A stretch of 13,520 nt of DNA from Candidatus Altimarinota bacterium (GTDB lineage: Bacteria; Patescibacteriota; Gracilibacteria; Absconditabacterales; Absconditicoccaceae). Of this stretch, positions 1 to 7,302 are shown piece by piece. The stretch's first letter is position 1. Every line of letters starts with the position of its first letter. The position numbers and the translations under genes were made by a program. Where the stretch lies: NCBI GenBank assembly GCA_015489035.1, contig WFMP01000159.1:1-13520 (forward strand), given 5' to 3'. The notes under the pieces were generated by a model. The model had not been told where the DNA came from. It made no database searches and worked only from the letters and a program-made list of their open reading frames with translations.

Positions 1-25
1 ATTCCAATAAAAGAAAATATATATT

Positions 26-214
26 TTATATAGCTCCTTCTCTTCTTAATTGTTTATATTCTTTTGCAGTCATTTTAACTCTTACTTTCATACCATCAAG
101 GTCAATCCATTTTCTAATAATATTTGGTTTGAACCATCTTTTTGAAGCATTCATAGCATGTGACCTTCTTTGTCATGCTCTCGGTCATTTTCCACTTAAA
201 TCTGATCTTGCCAT
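26..214 (-). CDS. rpmB: 50S ribosomal protein L28
   Basis: This encodes a 62-residue L28, a small basic protein of the large ribosomal subunit. The start reads MARSDLSGKGPRAGQ, followed by RRSHAMNASKRWFKPN, which matches the L28 signature of a GKxPxxGxxxSHAxxxxKRxxxPN block. Two glycines of that signature (in KGP and AGQ) are written TGA and would be stops in the standard code. TGG codes for Trp in the same protein (RWF and KWI). The protein is at the short end for the family (usually about 60-80 residues) but has both the N-terminal block and a basic C-terminal part ending RREGAI. It ends in TAA. The upstream leader is A/T-rich without a Shine-Dalgarno motif. It is transcribed divergently from the operon starting at 351. 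The identification is firm. Confidence 0.93.
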
Positions 215-266
215 AACTATAATTATATAAATAAATAAATAATTTTTTAATTCATCAAGTTGTTGA

Positions 267-294
267 TTTATAAATATTTAGTATTGAAAATCAA
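267..294 (-). promoter_or_regulatory. candidate promoter for rpmB
   Basis: Read on the minus strand there is TTGATT, 16 bases, then TATAAA, about 50 bases before the rpmB start. Both boxes differ from the sigma70 consensus. The region is so AT-rich that chance matches are common, so this is only a suggestion. The same divergent gap must also hold the promoter of the rightward operon, for which I see no clear candidate. Confidence 0.33.
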
Positions 295-350
295 GTATAA
301 AACTTTAAATATTAGGGTACTTATTTTTAATATATTATAAACAAAAAAGA

Positions 351-773
351 ATGAAAAAAGATGTTATGATTTCAATAGTTAGAATAATAATATGATTATC
401 TTTAATTTCATATGTAAGCTATTTATGATACAATCATATGGATATTTTACCAAAGGAAGTATGGAACAATGATATTATAGTTTTATCTATAGTATGAGTA
501 TTATGAGCTATAATTACATTATTTTGAATAATTAAGCCATGCCTTAAAAAACCTAGAGTTACTCAAGTAATTGTTTGACTAATAGTTATTCTATTCCCAA
601 CTTATGCTTGAATTGTAGATAGTTATACAGCACATATATACTTATGAGATATTCTAAGAGTTTTGTGAGTAATTATAACAATATTATGATTCACAAAAAT
701 GTGTATTTACAATAGTTGTACAAAAAAAGCTGAACAAAAAAAGGTTGAAGAAATGGAAATTATAGAAGTTTAA
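351..773 (+). CDS. small four-helix membrane protein of unknown function
   Basis: This is a 140-residue integral membrane protein that I do not recognise. Four hydrophobic helices are visible at about residues 6-24, 43-61, 70-89 and 98-116. A lysine-rich, charged C-terminal tail follows (about 122-140: CTKKAEQKKVEEMEIIEV). An even number of helices and lysines at both ends suggest both termini face the cytoplasm. Nine TGA codons lie inside the reading frame, almost all within the hydrophobic segments, as expected if they code for glycine. The ATG at 351 follows an A-rich leader (AAAAAAGA) with no canonical ribosome binding site. The gene ends 18 bases before ruvX on the same strand, so the two are probably co-transcribed. 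I see no catalytic motif and assign no function. Confidence 0.85.
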
Positions 774-791
774 AAAATTAAATAACAATTA

Positions 792-1163
792 ATGAATATA
801 CTATGAATAGATTGGTGAAGTAAATATGTTGGATTAGCAAAAAAAAACATAGAAACAAATTTTATATCACCAATATGATACTTGGATAATGATGCTGGAT
901 GTATGTTTAATCTTGCAGAAATTATAATAAAAGAAAAGGTTTCTAAGGTTGCAATATGATGGCCCAAAAGACAAAAAAATACTCAGGAATTGATAGAAAA
1001 ATTTATAAAAGAATTTAAATTTGTTTATCCAGATATCGAAGTTGAGAAAGTAGATGAAGATTACACATCTGTCGAAGCTGCAGCCATGACTGGAGAGTTT
1101 CAAAAAGCAAGATGAAAAGAAGATGTTATATCTGCAATCAAAATATTAGAAAGATTGGGCTAG
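792..1163 (+). CDS. ruvX: RuvX/YqgF-family Holliday junction resolvase-like nuclease
   Basis: This 123-residue protein has the RNase H-like fold signature of the RuvX/YqgF family, cytoplasmic enzymes linked to Holliday junction resolution and pre-16S rRNA processing. The N-terminus MNILGIDWGSKYVGLA is the typical beta hairpin carrying the first catalytic aspartate (D7). AIGWP (54-58) matches the family's conserved VGLP/VGxP strand. VDEDYTSVEA (87-95) matches VDERLTSxEA. The final helix ..EDVISAIKILERL (110-122) matches the terminal D..AA..IL motif with its acidic residue at D111. Length is slightly below the usual 130-150. Glycines in GIDWGS, AIGWP and KARGKE are TGA. It is the second gene of the operon with the membrane protein at 351-773 and the only gene here ending in TAG. 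The stop lies inside the terminator hairpin. Family assignment is firm; which substrate it acts on is not shown. Confidence 0.9.
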
Positions 1164-1183
1164 GAAATTATCCTAGTTTTTTT
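1160..1183 (+). terminator. intrinsic terminator of the ruvX operon
   Basis: CTAGGA, five bases, TCCTAG forms a perfect 6-bp stem followed directly by seven T. The first arm contains the ruvX stop codon TAG, so the hairpin begins at the last sense codon of the gene. It faces the leftward terminator at 1188-1212, five bases away. Confidence 0.85.
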
Positions 1184-1187
1184 AAAC

Positions 1188-1212
1188 AAAAAAAATCCTG
1201 TAAAATACAGGA
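1188..1212 (-). terminator. intrinsic terminator for leftward transcription
   Basis: On the minus strand TCCTGTA, three bases, TACAGGA forms a perfect 7-bp stem followed by eight T. It would end transcripts coming from the 144-aa gene at 1544-1978 and crossing the gene-free stretch 1213-1543, or any RNA made within that stretch. Confidence 0.85.
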
Positions 1213-1347
1213 CTAATTTAAGATAACTTATTAGCAAATTAAAAACAAATTCTTTTATTTTGAGATAAACACTGTGGAAATATTAAGATATTACTTTTTT
1301 AATCAAAGCTATTTAACTTTATTTTACTATATAATTTGTCAAAGCTA

Positions 1348-1448
1348 ATTTATATCTAAATTTAAAATTGTAGAAACTACTAAACATCTCTGTTGCGAAC
1401 TTGGGGAACCCTTTGGTGTGAGCAACAACTGGTATTTATATCTAAATT
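1348..1448. repeat. 15-nt direct repeats flanking a GC-rich hairpin
   Basis: ATTTATATCTAAATT occurs exactly at 1348-1362 and again at 1434-1448, 86 bases apart. Between them lies the hairpin TGTTGC (1391-1396) / GCAACA (1422-1427). Its inner part has GGG-GAA-CCC and an ACT/GGT pairing, separated from the outer stem by a GA/GTGA internal loop. The A/T-only-like sequence makes chance repeats more likely than usual, but an exact 15-mer including a C this close is notable. It may bound a structured RNA domain or mark an old insertion. Confidence 0.5.
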
Positions 1449-1464
1449 ATATGAATGAGCCACT

Positions 1465-1510
1465 GTTTATATCTTGATTTTTCTTGGTTCTTCTTTGTAT
1501 CAAGATAAAC
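1465..1510. repeat. long inverted repeat (hairpin)
   Basis: GTTTAT-AT-CTTGAT pairs with ATCAAGATAAAC across a 20-base pyrimidine-rich loop (purine-rich on the minus strand). This gives 12 bp with a two-base bulge, or 9 bp uninterrupted. No T run follows on either strand, so it is not an ordinary terminator. It may be part of a structured RNA in this gap. Confidence 0.5.
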
Positions 1511-1543
1511 ATAAGTAAATCTATTTTAGAACATCTTTAATGA

Positions 1544-1978
1544 TTAAATAGCTCAATCATTTTTATCAATTTTACTTTGTCCCATAATATTTAGCAAAGC
1601 TAATTGAGTATGAGTCACTACTCATTCTCTACTTTTGTAATTATCTTTTCAAGATTCCTGTAAATTTTGTATTTTATTTTCTAATTTAGCTATTATTTCC
1701 TTTATCACAGGAGTTTCTAAAACTTCATAACCTAAAGTTTTTAATCCATTTTTTACTTGCGCTAAATATTCAGTTACTTCATTTTGTTTTTCATTATCAA
1801 GTTTATCAAAATCTCTTTTCATAGCTTCATATTCTTCTTTACTTGGAGCTTTTTGTTTTAAATCATCAATACTTACTTCTTTATTACCTTTCTTTTCTTC
1901 AATATTATGGTGTGTAAATCACTCTTTAGATCATCACATTTCATAACTTACATTCACATTTTTAATTTTAAATTTCAT
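1544..1978 (-). CDS. hypothetical 144-residue soluble protein
   Basis: I do not recognise this protein. It has 144 residues, is highly charged, and has no signal peptide or membrane helix. A short N-terminal part (MKFKIKNVNVSYEM) is followed by a glycine turn (GGSKEGF) written with TGA codons. The middle (about 33-115) is dominated by lysine- and glutamate-rich helix-forming sequence (SIDDLKQKAPSKEEYEAMKR, then EYLAQVKNGL and IAKLENKIQNLQ). It ends with THTQLALLNIMGQSKI. There are no cysteines. It sits alone: it has its own strong promoter (2033-2060) and a 331-base untranslated stretch before its terminator. The strong promoter suggests appreciable expression, perhaps of the downstream RNA as much as the protein. 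No function is proposed. Confidence 0.8.
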
Positions 1979-2032
1979 TTTATTTTTATTTTTATTTAGT
2001 AAATTCAGTCTTTATTGACTTCTATGTTTTTT

Positions 2033-2060
2033 ATTATACTAACATTTTAAAATTTGTCAA
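2033..2060 (-). promoter_or_regulatory. sigma70-type promoter of the 144-aa gene
   Basis: On the minus strand TTGACA, 16 bases, TATAAT: both boxes match the sigma70 consensus exactly, with a spacer one base below optimum. The predicted transcript would start near 2026, giving a leader of roughly 48 bases. This is the strongest promoter match in the window. Confidence 0.72.
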
Positions 2061-2077
2061 AAATAAAACGAAGTTTT
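2059..2077 (-). terminator. weak candidate terminator after the pilin gene
   Basis: On the minus strand AAAAC-TTC-GTTTT is followed by ATTTTT. The stem is only five pairs and mostly A:T, so it is weak. Its T run overlaps the -35 box of the next promoter. Position just after the pilin stop supports the call. Confidence 0.35.
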
Positions 2078-2098
2078 TTTATAAAACTAATAAGTTTA

Positions 2099-2455
2099 TT
2101 ATAAATTATAATTTCAATTCTCACTAGTATTCATTATATTACTATTCTTTTGATTAAATACATCTACAATTTTAAATAACCATCATTTTGCAGTTTTAAA
2201 TATTGTGGCAGAGGTATAAGTTTGATATCAAGGAACTCTTATAGTTCTCAAAAATCAAGGTATAGCAAACAAAATAACTAATGTAAGTAAAAATCACAAA
2301 AGTGCATATCTTATACTATTCCAAGCTTTTTTAATTTTTCATTCATCTCCGCCTGAAAACACAAACATAAAAATAGAATAAACTATTGCATAAATCACTC
2401 ACAAAAATACTAATAAAATAAGTAATGCTAATACATTTAATATCACATTTGTCAT
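2099..2455 (-). CDS. type IV secretion pilin-like small membrane protein
   Basis: This 118-residue protein has two membrane helices (about residues 4-33 and 49-68) joined by a short polar turn GGDEGKIKKAWNSIRYA (35-51). That arrangement matches the small CPR 'type IV secretion system pilin' family (VirB2/TrbC-like), where a helix is followed by a (G)GDEEKIKKA-type turn and a second helix. VirB2-like subunits form the secretion pilus or an envelope channel. The tail after the second helix (about 69-118) is polar, with PGYQTY and an Asn-rich end. Several helix glycines are TGA. It starts 38 bases after the flippase stop and is probably co-transcribed with it. No VirB4-type ATPase or other secretion genes are in the window, so the function is inferred from shape alone. 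Confidence 0.68.
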
Positions 2456-2493
2456 TAAGCTATTTTGATACATATTTAGTAATTATTAATAAA

Positions 2494-3972
2494 TTAAATA
2501 TTTTTCATCACAGTCATTATAAGCTTATAACTTACTCATATATATAGCATATTAACAAAAAATGCATAAATTACAAATAAAATTTTACTGTTTGGAGTGT
2601 CTATAAAATATCATCAAATCATAAAAAACATAAAAATTATAAAACTATAAAAAACATATTTCCACTCTACTTTCGGCAAGATTCCGTTTTTCCGTGCCAC
2701 AAACAATATTCAGCTTACAAAGCAAAATTCTAATACTATTTGTGTAATAATTCATCCGTTTATATTATATTTTGGAATTAGAATTAGTCATAAAATCACT
2801 CAAATAATAACTCAAAAAACATTGATAGAAAATAATTTATTCTGTTTATCAAAAGAAACTAAAATATAATTAAATGTTTGTTTTATAAAACTCAGAAATA
2901 ATACAAAAGCTAAAAATGGTAAAATATAATCAGATCAAATTTTGCTTGTTGTAGATAAATAGTGATTTCAAGCTATAAGTGAAATTATATTCGATTTAAA
3001 AATTATAAAATTGAATAACATCAACAATCCAAACCATATTATAAAAGTTAGAAAATATCATAAAGACTTTTGTTTTTCGTCTTTTTTGTAAGATGAAATT
3101 TTATGAATAATACTATTTCACAAAGCTGAAGGAACTATGAGTAATATTTCAGCCAAAGCTAATGCTAAAGCCCAAATTCAAACATAATCAAATCATTTTG
3201 CAGTAGGGAAAATAACAGATAAAAATATCAAAACTATAAGTGTATGAAAACTACTCAAATAATAACTCACTCCGTATCTCCAATTCTTTTTCAAATTTTC
3301 TTTTATAAATCAAAAATCAAAATCTATCTTAAACTTCATATGTTTAGATCATTTTCTATGAACATAAATATATTGAGTTAATCAAGACAAAAAAACAGTA
3401 GATAAAATAAGTAAAAATGCAGTTATGGAACTAAAAGAAGGATTATTAAAATTTACATGAGGAAAAAAGACAAATATTATAAGTAATAAACTAGAAACTT
3501 GCACTACCCTTGCCAAAATAAGTGCTTGAGATACAGTTTTCATCTTCCAATTTAGTTGTAATGGCAACTGAACTATACCCGCAAGCATAAATGTAGCAGA
3601 AAAAATCATTCCAAGCACTAATCAGTTTATAATAAAAGGATTATGCACATAAGCAGGAATAAAAAAAGCTATACAAAAAGCTAACAAATAAATAACTATC
3701 ACCATAAAAAATCTAAATCAAAGAAATTTATGATACAATTTTAATTTTTCATTTATATTATCCAATTTTCATATAGAATTTAAAGCCAAAACATAAATTC
3801 AAAAATCCGCCAAAGCTGACCAAATAGCAAAATATTTCAAAATTGTAGAATAATCTCCATATCTCAAAGGTCACAAATAAGGAGTAATCAATTTAACCAC
3901 CAAAAATCCCATCAAGGCACTTACTACTCTACCAGCAATTTGCCAGAAAGCATCACGAACAACTAAAGACAT
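2494..3972 (-). CDS. Wzx-like polysaccharide flippase (MOP superfamily)
   Basis: This 492-residue polytopic membrane protein begins MSLVVRDAFWQIAGRVVSALMGFLVVKLI and continues YLGPLRYGDYSTILKYFAI. That is the usual opening of Wzx/RfbX-type oligosaccharide flippases: a first helix with an arginine, then the GxxxYGxYS loop. About twelve hydrophobic helices can be counted through to the C-terminus, which ends MTVMKNI. Such proteins move undecaprenyl-linked glycans across the cytoplasmic membrane for surface polysaccharide or glycoprotein assembly. Length fits the family. Many helix glycines are TGA. No glycosyltransferases are adjacent, unlike typical capsule clusters; its only partner here is the pilin-like gene 38 bases downstream. 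A possible weak promoter (TTGAGA, 16 bases, TAAAAA on the minus strand, 4006-4033) lies upstream. A related lipid flippase such as MurJ is less likely given the N-terminus. Confidence 0.83.
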
Positions 3973-4036
3973 AAAAAAAATATTAAAAACTAAACAACTA
4001 AAACATTTTTACTTAAATTACTTATTTTCTCAATAT

Positions 4037-4064
4037 AAAAAAAGACCAGCATTTGAGTTAGTCT
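4037..4064 (-). terminator. intrinsic terminator of the clp gene
   Basis: Just after the clp stop codon, on the minus strand, AGACTA pairs with TGGTCT (one G-T pair) and is followed by seven T. Position, stem and T run together support a terminator. Confidence 0.75.
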
Positions 4065-4069
4065 AATAA

Positions 4070-6616
4070 TTATTTAACTTTATTTGAATTCAATAAATTT
4101 TCTATAATTTTATTTTCTAATTCATTGTAAATATATTTTTCTACTCATCTTACTCAAGCTCATTCTTTTTCAATCTTAGTCAAAACATTATCAATTTCTT
4201 CTTTTTTAACACTTGGAATAGTAATTCATTTATGTTTTTTCCATAATTGTTTGTATTCTTTATGATATTTTTGAAAAACTTTTTTAAGTAATTCAATATT
4301 TATATTATTGAAATAAACAACTTTATCAAATCTGTTTAATAATTCTACTGGCAAAATATTTTTAACTTCTTGTAAAATCATTTCTTTCTTTTCTTCTGTG
4401 ATATCAGTATTTTTCTCTTTTGTAGAATCAAATCAGATTTTTGTAACCTGTTTTGTAAAATATTCGGCTCAAAGATTTGAAGTTAAAATAATAATTGTAT
4501 TTTTAAAATCTACTTTTCTTCATTTATTATCTTCAAGATAACCTTGATCAAGTATTTGCAACAAAATATTCAAAACATTTGAAGAACCTTTCTCTATCTC
4601 ATCAAACAATATTACAGAATAAGGTTTTTTCCTAACTGCTTCTGTAAGTATTCAACCTTCTTCATAACCCACATATCAAGCTGCAGATCAAGTTAATTTG
4701 TTTGAAGACATATCTTGAGAATACTCCGACATATTTATCTTTATCAAGGCATTATCATCTTGAAAAAAGTGTTTTGCTAGTAATTGTGCTAAATATGTTT
4801 TTCACACTCAAGAAGCTCATAAAAACAAGAAACTACCAATAGGTTTTGACTGTTCAAGTGGAGATAATTTATTTCTAATAATAGCATTTACAACATCATC
4901 AACTGCTTGTTCTTGTCAAATTATCTCTTTATTTAAAATATTTTTCAAGTCTTTCAAAAACTCTAATTCCGACTTACTCAAAACACTACTAGAAATTCAA
5001 TATTTTTCAACAATCACATTTTCAATATCTTCTTCAGTAATAGTTTGTCTTTTCTCTTTTGGTCTATCATCTGTAGTCTGTAATTTAATAATATCTTGTT
5101 TAAGATTTGATATTTTTTCTTTATAGTCAGCAGCTGTAAAATAATCTTGTTCAGAAACAGCTTTTTCTATTTCTTTTTCTAGCTTTTCTATATTTTTATT
5201 TATTTCATCTATCTTTTTACTTATATTTTTTGACATAACTTTTTCTCAAACTCTAGAACAAGCTTCATCTATCAAATCTATAGCTTTATCAGGTAATTGT
5301 TTATCCAAAATATATCTTTTTGATAGTTTAACTGCAGTTTCTACAGCTCAAGATGAAATATTTACACCATGAAAATCTTCAAACCTATATTTTATTCATT
5401 CTAACAATTTAATAGCTCATTTTTCAGTAGGCTCCTCAATTTTTACAACTTGAAACCTTCTTGTCAAAGCTGGATCTTTTTCAATATATTTTTTATATTC
5501 ATCAAAAGTAGTAGCTCAAATAAGAGTCAAATCTCATCTAGCAAGATGTGGTTTAATAATATTTGCAGTATCTGCGCCACCTTCTTGATTTCAAGCTCAA
5601 ACTATAGTATGAATTTCATCTATAAACAAAATTATATTATTTTCTGGATTGATAGATTCTTCTATGATAGATTTTAATCTTGACTCAAACTCACCTCTGA
5701 ACTTAGTTCAAGCTACCAAAGTTCACATATCCAACATATAAATTTTCTTATTTTTAAGTTTTGTAGGAACATCTCAAGAAACTATTTTTTGAGCTAATCA
5801 TTCAACTATTGCAGTTTTACCAACTCATGCATCTCAAATTAACAATGGGTTTGACTTAGTTTTTCTTAACAAAGTATAAATTACTTGCTTCATTTCATTT
5901 TCTCTACCAACTACTGGCTCCAAATTTCACTTTTTAGCTTCTGCAACTAAATTTGTTCAAAATGTATCTATCACTAATTTATCTTTTCATTTTGTAGATT
6001 CCTTTTTAGATTGTTTTGTTTCTCATTCTTCCACATCATCATCCAAATAATCATAATCTGAATAATCATCTGCAGCCAAAACCTTTTGAAAATCATCTTT
6101 TTCTATAGTTGAAACAACTTCTTTCAAAGAAAAAATATTTCAAAATGCATCTACCAAAGAATCATCTTCATAAGCAGAATCTAAAAATTGTTTAATATCT
6201 AATGATTCAAAAAAATCAAAAAATCAATTATCAGATAAAACATCAAATATCTTATTTTCATAAATTAAATCTAAAAATAACGAAAATGAAAATAATGATT
6301 TACCATGAGAAGATTCTAAATTTTCAAAAACTTTAATTACATCGGCAGACAAAATAAATCAATTATCTCACACATTTGACATATCTACACTATCTAAATC
6401 ATAATCTTTTTTAAAAATATTTATCATACCATCTATATTTATTCATTCATCTACAAAAAAAGATTTAATTTGAGTATTTTTATTAAATAAGTTTAATAAC
6501 GTAAAAAACACATCTTCCAAACTTACTTCTTTTCAATTTTTTCTTGCATAAGTATACTTTGAAACTATCACCAATAAATTTATGTATTTATAAAATATTT
6601 TATTTTGATTTTTCAT
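4070..6616 (-). CDS. clpC: ClpC-like AAA+ protein unfoldase
   Basis: This 848-residue Hsp100 ATPase has two AAA+ modules. D1 (about 235-455) has Walker A GDAGVGKT (261-268), Walker B LFIDE (D333, E334) and the ALTRRF arginine motif. D2 (about 555-848) has Walker A GASGVGKT (600-607), Walker B ILFDE (D672, E673) and ELLNRFDK. All three glycines of the second Walker A are TGA. The middle coiled coil (about 461-515) is short, like ClpC and unlike the much longer ClpB one. An IGF tripeptide (727-729) sits where ClpC/ClpA carry their ClpP-docking loop, so it probably feeds proteins to ClpP. The N-terminal 200 residues are the oddity: a divergent Asp- and Phe-rich region with an acidic linker (about 181-197, DDYSDYDYLDDDVEEG) instead of a clear Clp_N repeat pair. 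It lies 97 bases after a coiled-coil gene on the same strand and may also have its own promoter. Confidence 0.92.
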
Positions 6617-6658
6617 ATATTATTTTAATTAATTAAATCTAAAAATAACTGTTTGGCT

Positions 6659-6686
6659 ATTTTATAGAAAATTACTTTTGTTTCAA
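6659..6686 (-). promoter_or_regulatory. candidate internal promoter for the clp gene
   Basis: On the minus strand TTGAAA, 16 bases, TAAAAT, with a predicted leader of about 36 bases to the clp start. The -35 box lies in an inverted repeat, TTTTGTT-TC-AACAAAA on the plus strand (6676-6691). Both elements are A/T-rich and may be chance. Confidence 0.38.
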
Positions 6687-6715
6687 CAAAAACAAATATT
6701 TACTTAAACAAAATT

Positions 6716-7204
6716 TTAACTATCTGTTTTTTTAGCTAACCTTCATATCCAATCATCCCTTTGAGCTAGTTTAGAAACTATTCAATTTTTAATATTACTA
6801 CTTGCTTGTTTCCTTCATTCATCTGCTTTTTTTAATAATTGTTCTTTTGTTAGATTATTATTATCAAAAATATCTTTTTGTAAGTCAGTTAATTTACTTT
6901 TTATATTTTGAGAATATTTATCTTTTAATTCATCAACTTTTTTTTCTAAACTTGATAAAATATTTTTAAATTCTGAATATTCCTTCAAAGCTCATAATTC
7001 ATCTTGTATCTCATTCAAAAAATCACTAGCTTCTTTTTGAGTAGAAATACTTTCTATCTTTGAAGATAATTTTAATATGTTTTCATCTACTTCAGTAGTT
7101 TTATTTGATGACTTTTCTTCTTTTTTTATAGACAAGGCCATATCTTCTAATAATTTTTTGAAATCATTTTTATCTTGTTGTGTAATTTTTTCTATATTTG
7201 ACAT
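6716..7204 (-). CDS. coiled-coil protein of unknown function upstream of clp
   Basis: This 162-residue soluble, highly charged protein is not one I recognise. It starts MSNIEKITQQDKNDFKKLLEDMALSIKKEE and is mostly predicted helix. The central part (about 45-120: KLSSKIESI, FLNEIQDELGALKEYSEF, NILSSLEKKVDELKDKY) has heptad-like spacing of I/L residues typical of coiled coils. The C-terminus (about 130-162) is more basic: EGRKQASSNIKNGIVSKLAQRDDWIGRLAKKTD. There is no signal peptide, membrane helix or cysteine. Four glycines are TGA. It sits just upstream of the ClpC-like gene on the same strand (gap 97 bases), so it could be an adaptor or substrate of that unfoldase; this is inference from position only. 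Its promoter region carries an inverted repeat at 7234-7252. Confidence 0.82.
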
Positions 7205-7212
7205 ATTATCTT

Positions 7213-7242
7213 TTTATACATATAAATTACCTTTGTTGTAAA
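7213..7242 (-). promoter_or_regulatory. candidate promoter of the coiled-coil/clp operon
   Basis: On the minus strand TTTACA, 18 bases, TATAAA, the -10 box ending nine bases before the start codon. If real, the transcript would be almost leaderless. The -35 box falls inside the inverted repeat 7234-7252. The match is modest. Confidence 0.33.
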
Positions 7243-7252
7243 TAGAACAACA
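7234..7252. promoter_or_regulatory. inverted repeat, possible operator of the clp operon
   Basis: TGTTGT, seven bases, ACAACA is a perfect 6+6 inverted repeat about 30 bases before the operon's first start codon, overlapping the proposed -35 box. It is richer in G+C than its surroundings. It does not resemble CIRCE (HrcA) or a CtsR heptad repeat, the usual regulators of clp genes. A repressor site is plausible but unproven. Confidence 0.42.
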
Positions 7253-7272
7253 TAAAAATCAAGATGTTTTAT

Positions 7273-7297
7273 AAAAAAAGAAGGTTAAATACCTTCT
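7273..7297 (-). terminator. intrinsic terminator of the surface-protein operon
   Basis: On the minus strand AGAAGGT, five bases, ACCTTCT forms a perfect 7-bp stem followed by a run of T, starting six bases after the stop codon of the 1106-aa gene. A nearly identical terminator follows secD at 11884-11911. Confidence 0.88.
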
Positions 7298-7302
7298 CTA
7301 AA

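Larger units (their letters stand above)
1213..1543. other. 331-bp gene-free stretch with structured elements; possible ncRNA or long 3' UTR
   Basis: This is the only long stretch here without a convincing gene on either strand in code 25. It lies between the 144-aa gene and a strong leftward terminator, so on the minus strand it would be a long 3' UTR or a separate RNA. It contains a GC-rich hairpin at 1391-1427 (about half G+C against roughly a quarter in the window), two copies of a 15-nt repeat around it, and a long hairpin at 1465-1510. I looked for tRNA, tmRNA, SRP RNA and RNase P landmarks and found none. The strand and the ends of any RNA are not determined. Confidence 0.45.

Noticed and set aside
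1451..1540. 29-aa hydrophobic plus-strand peptide (MNEPLFISGFFLVLLCIKIN...)
   Set aside because: It resembles a small membrane toxin, but it has no promoter or ribosome binding site, overlaps the hairpin at 1465-1510, and its length is expected by chance.
1213..1543. tRNA, tmRNA, SRP RNA, RNase P RNA or CRISPR repeat in the gene-free stretch
   Set aside because: No T-loop GTTCRA with paired arms, no CCA end, no GGAA SRP loop motif, no RNase P core and no regularly spaced repeats.
4006..4033. Promoter for the flippase gene (TTGAGA, 16 bases, TAAAAA)
   Set aside because: The -10 box is poor and such matches are common in AT-rich sequence; mentioned only in the gene entry.
6676..6691. Inverted repeat TTTTGTT-TC-AACAAAA as a terminator of the coiled-coil gene
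   Set aside because: No T run follows on the minus strand and the stem is almost only A:T; it overlaps a possible promoter instead.
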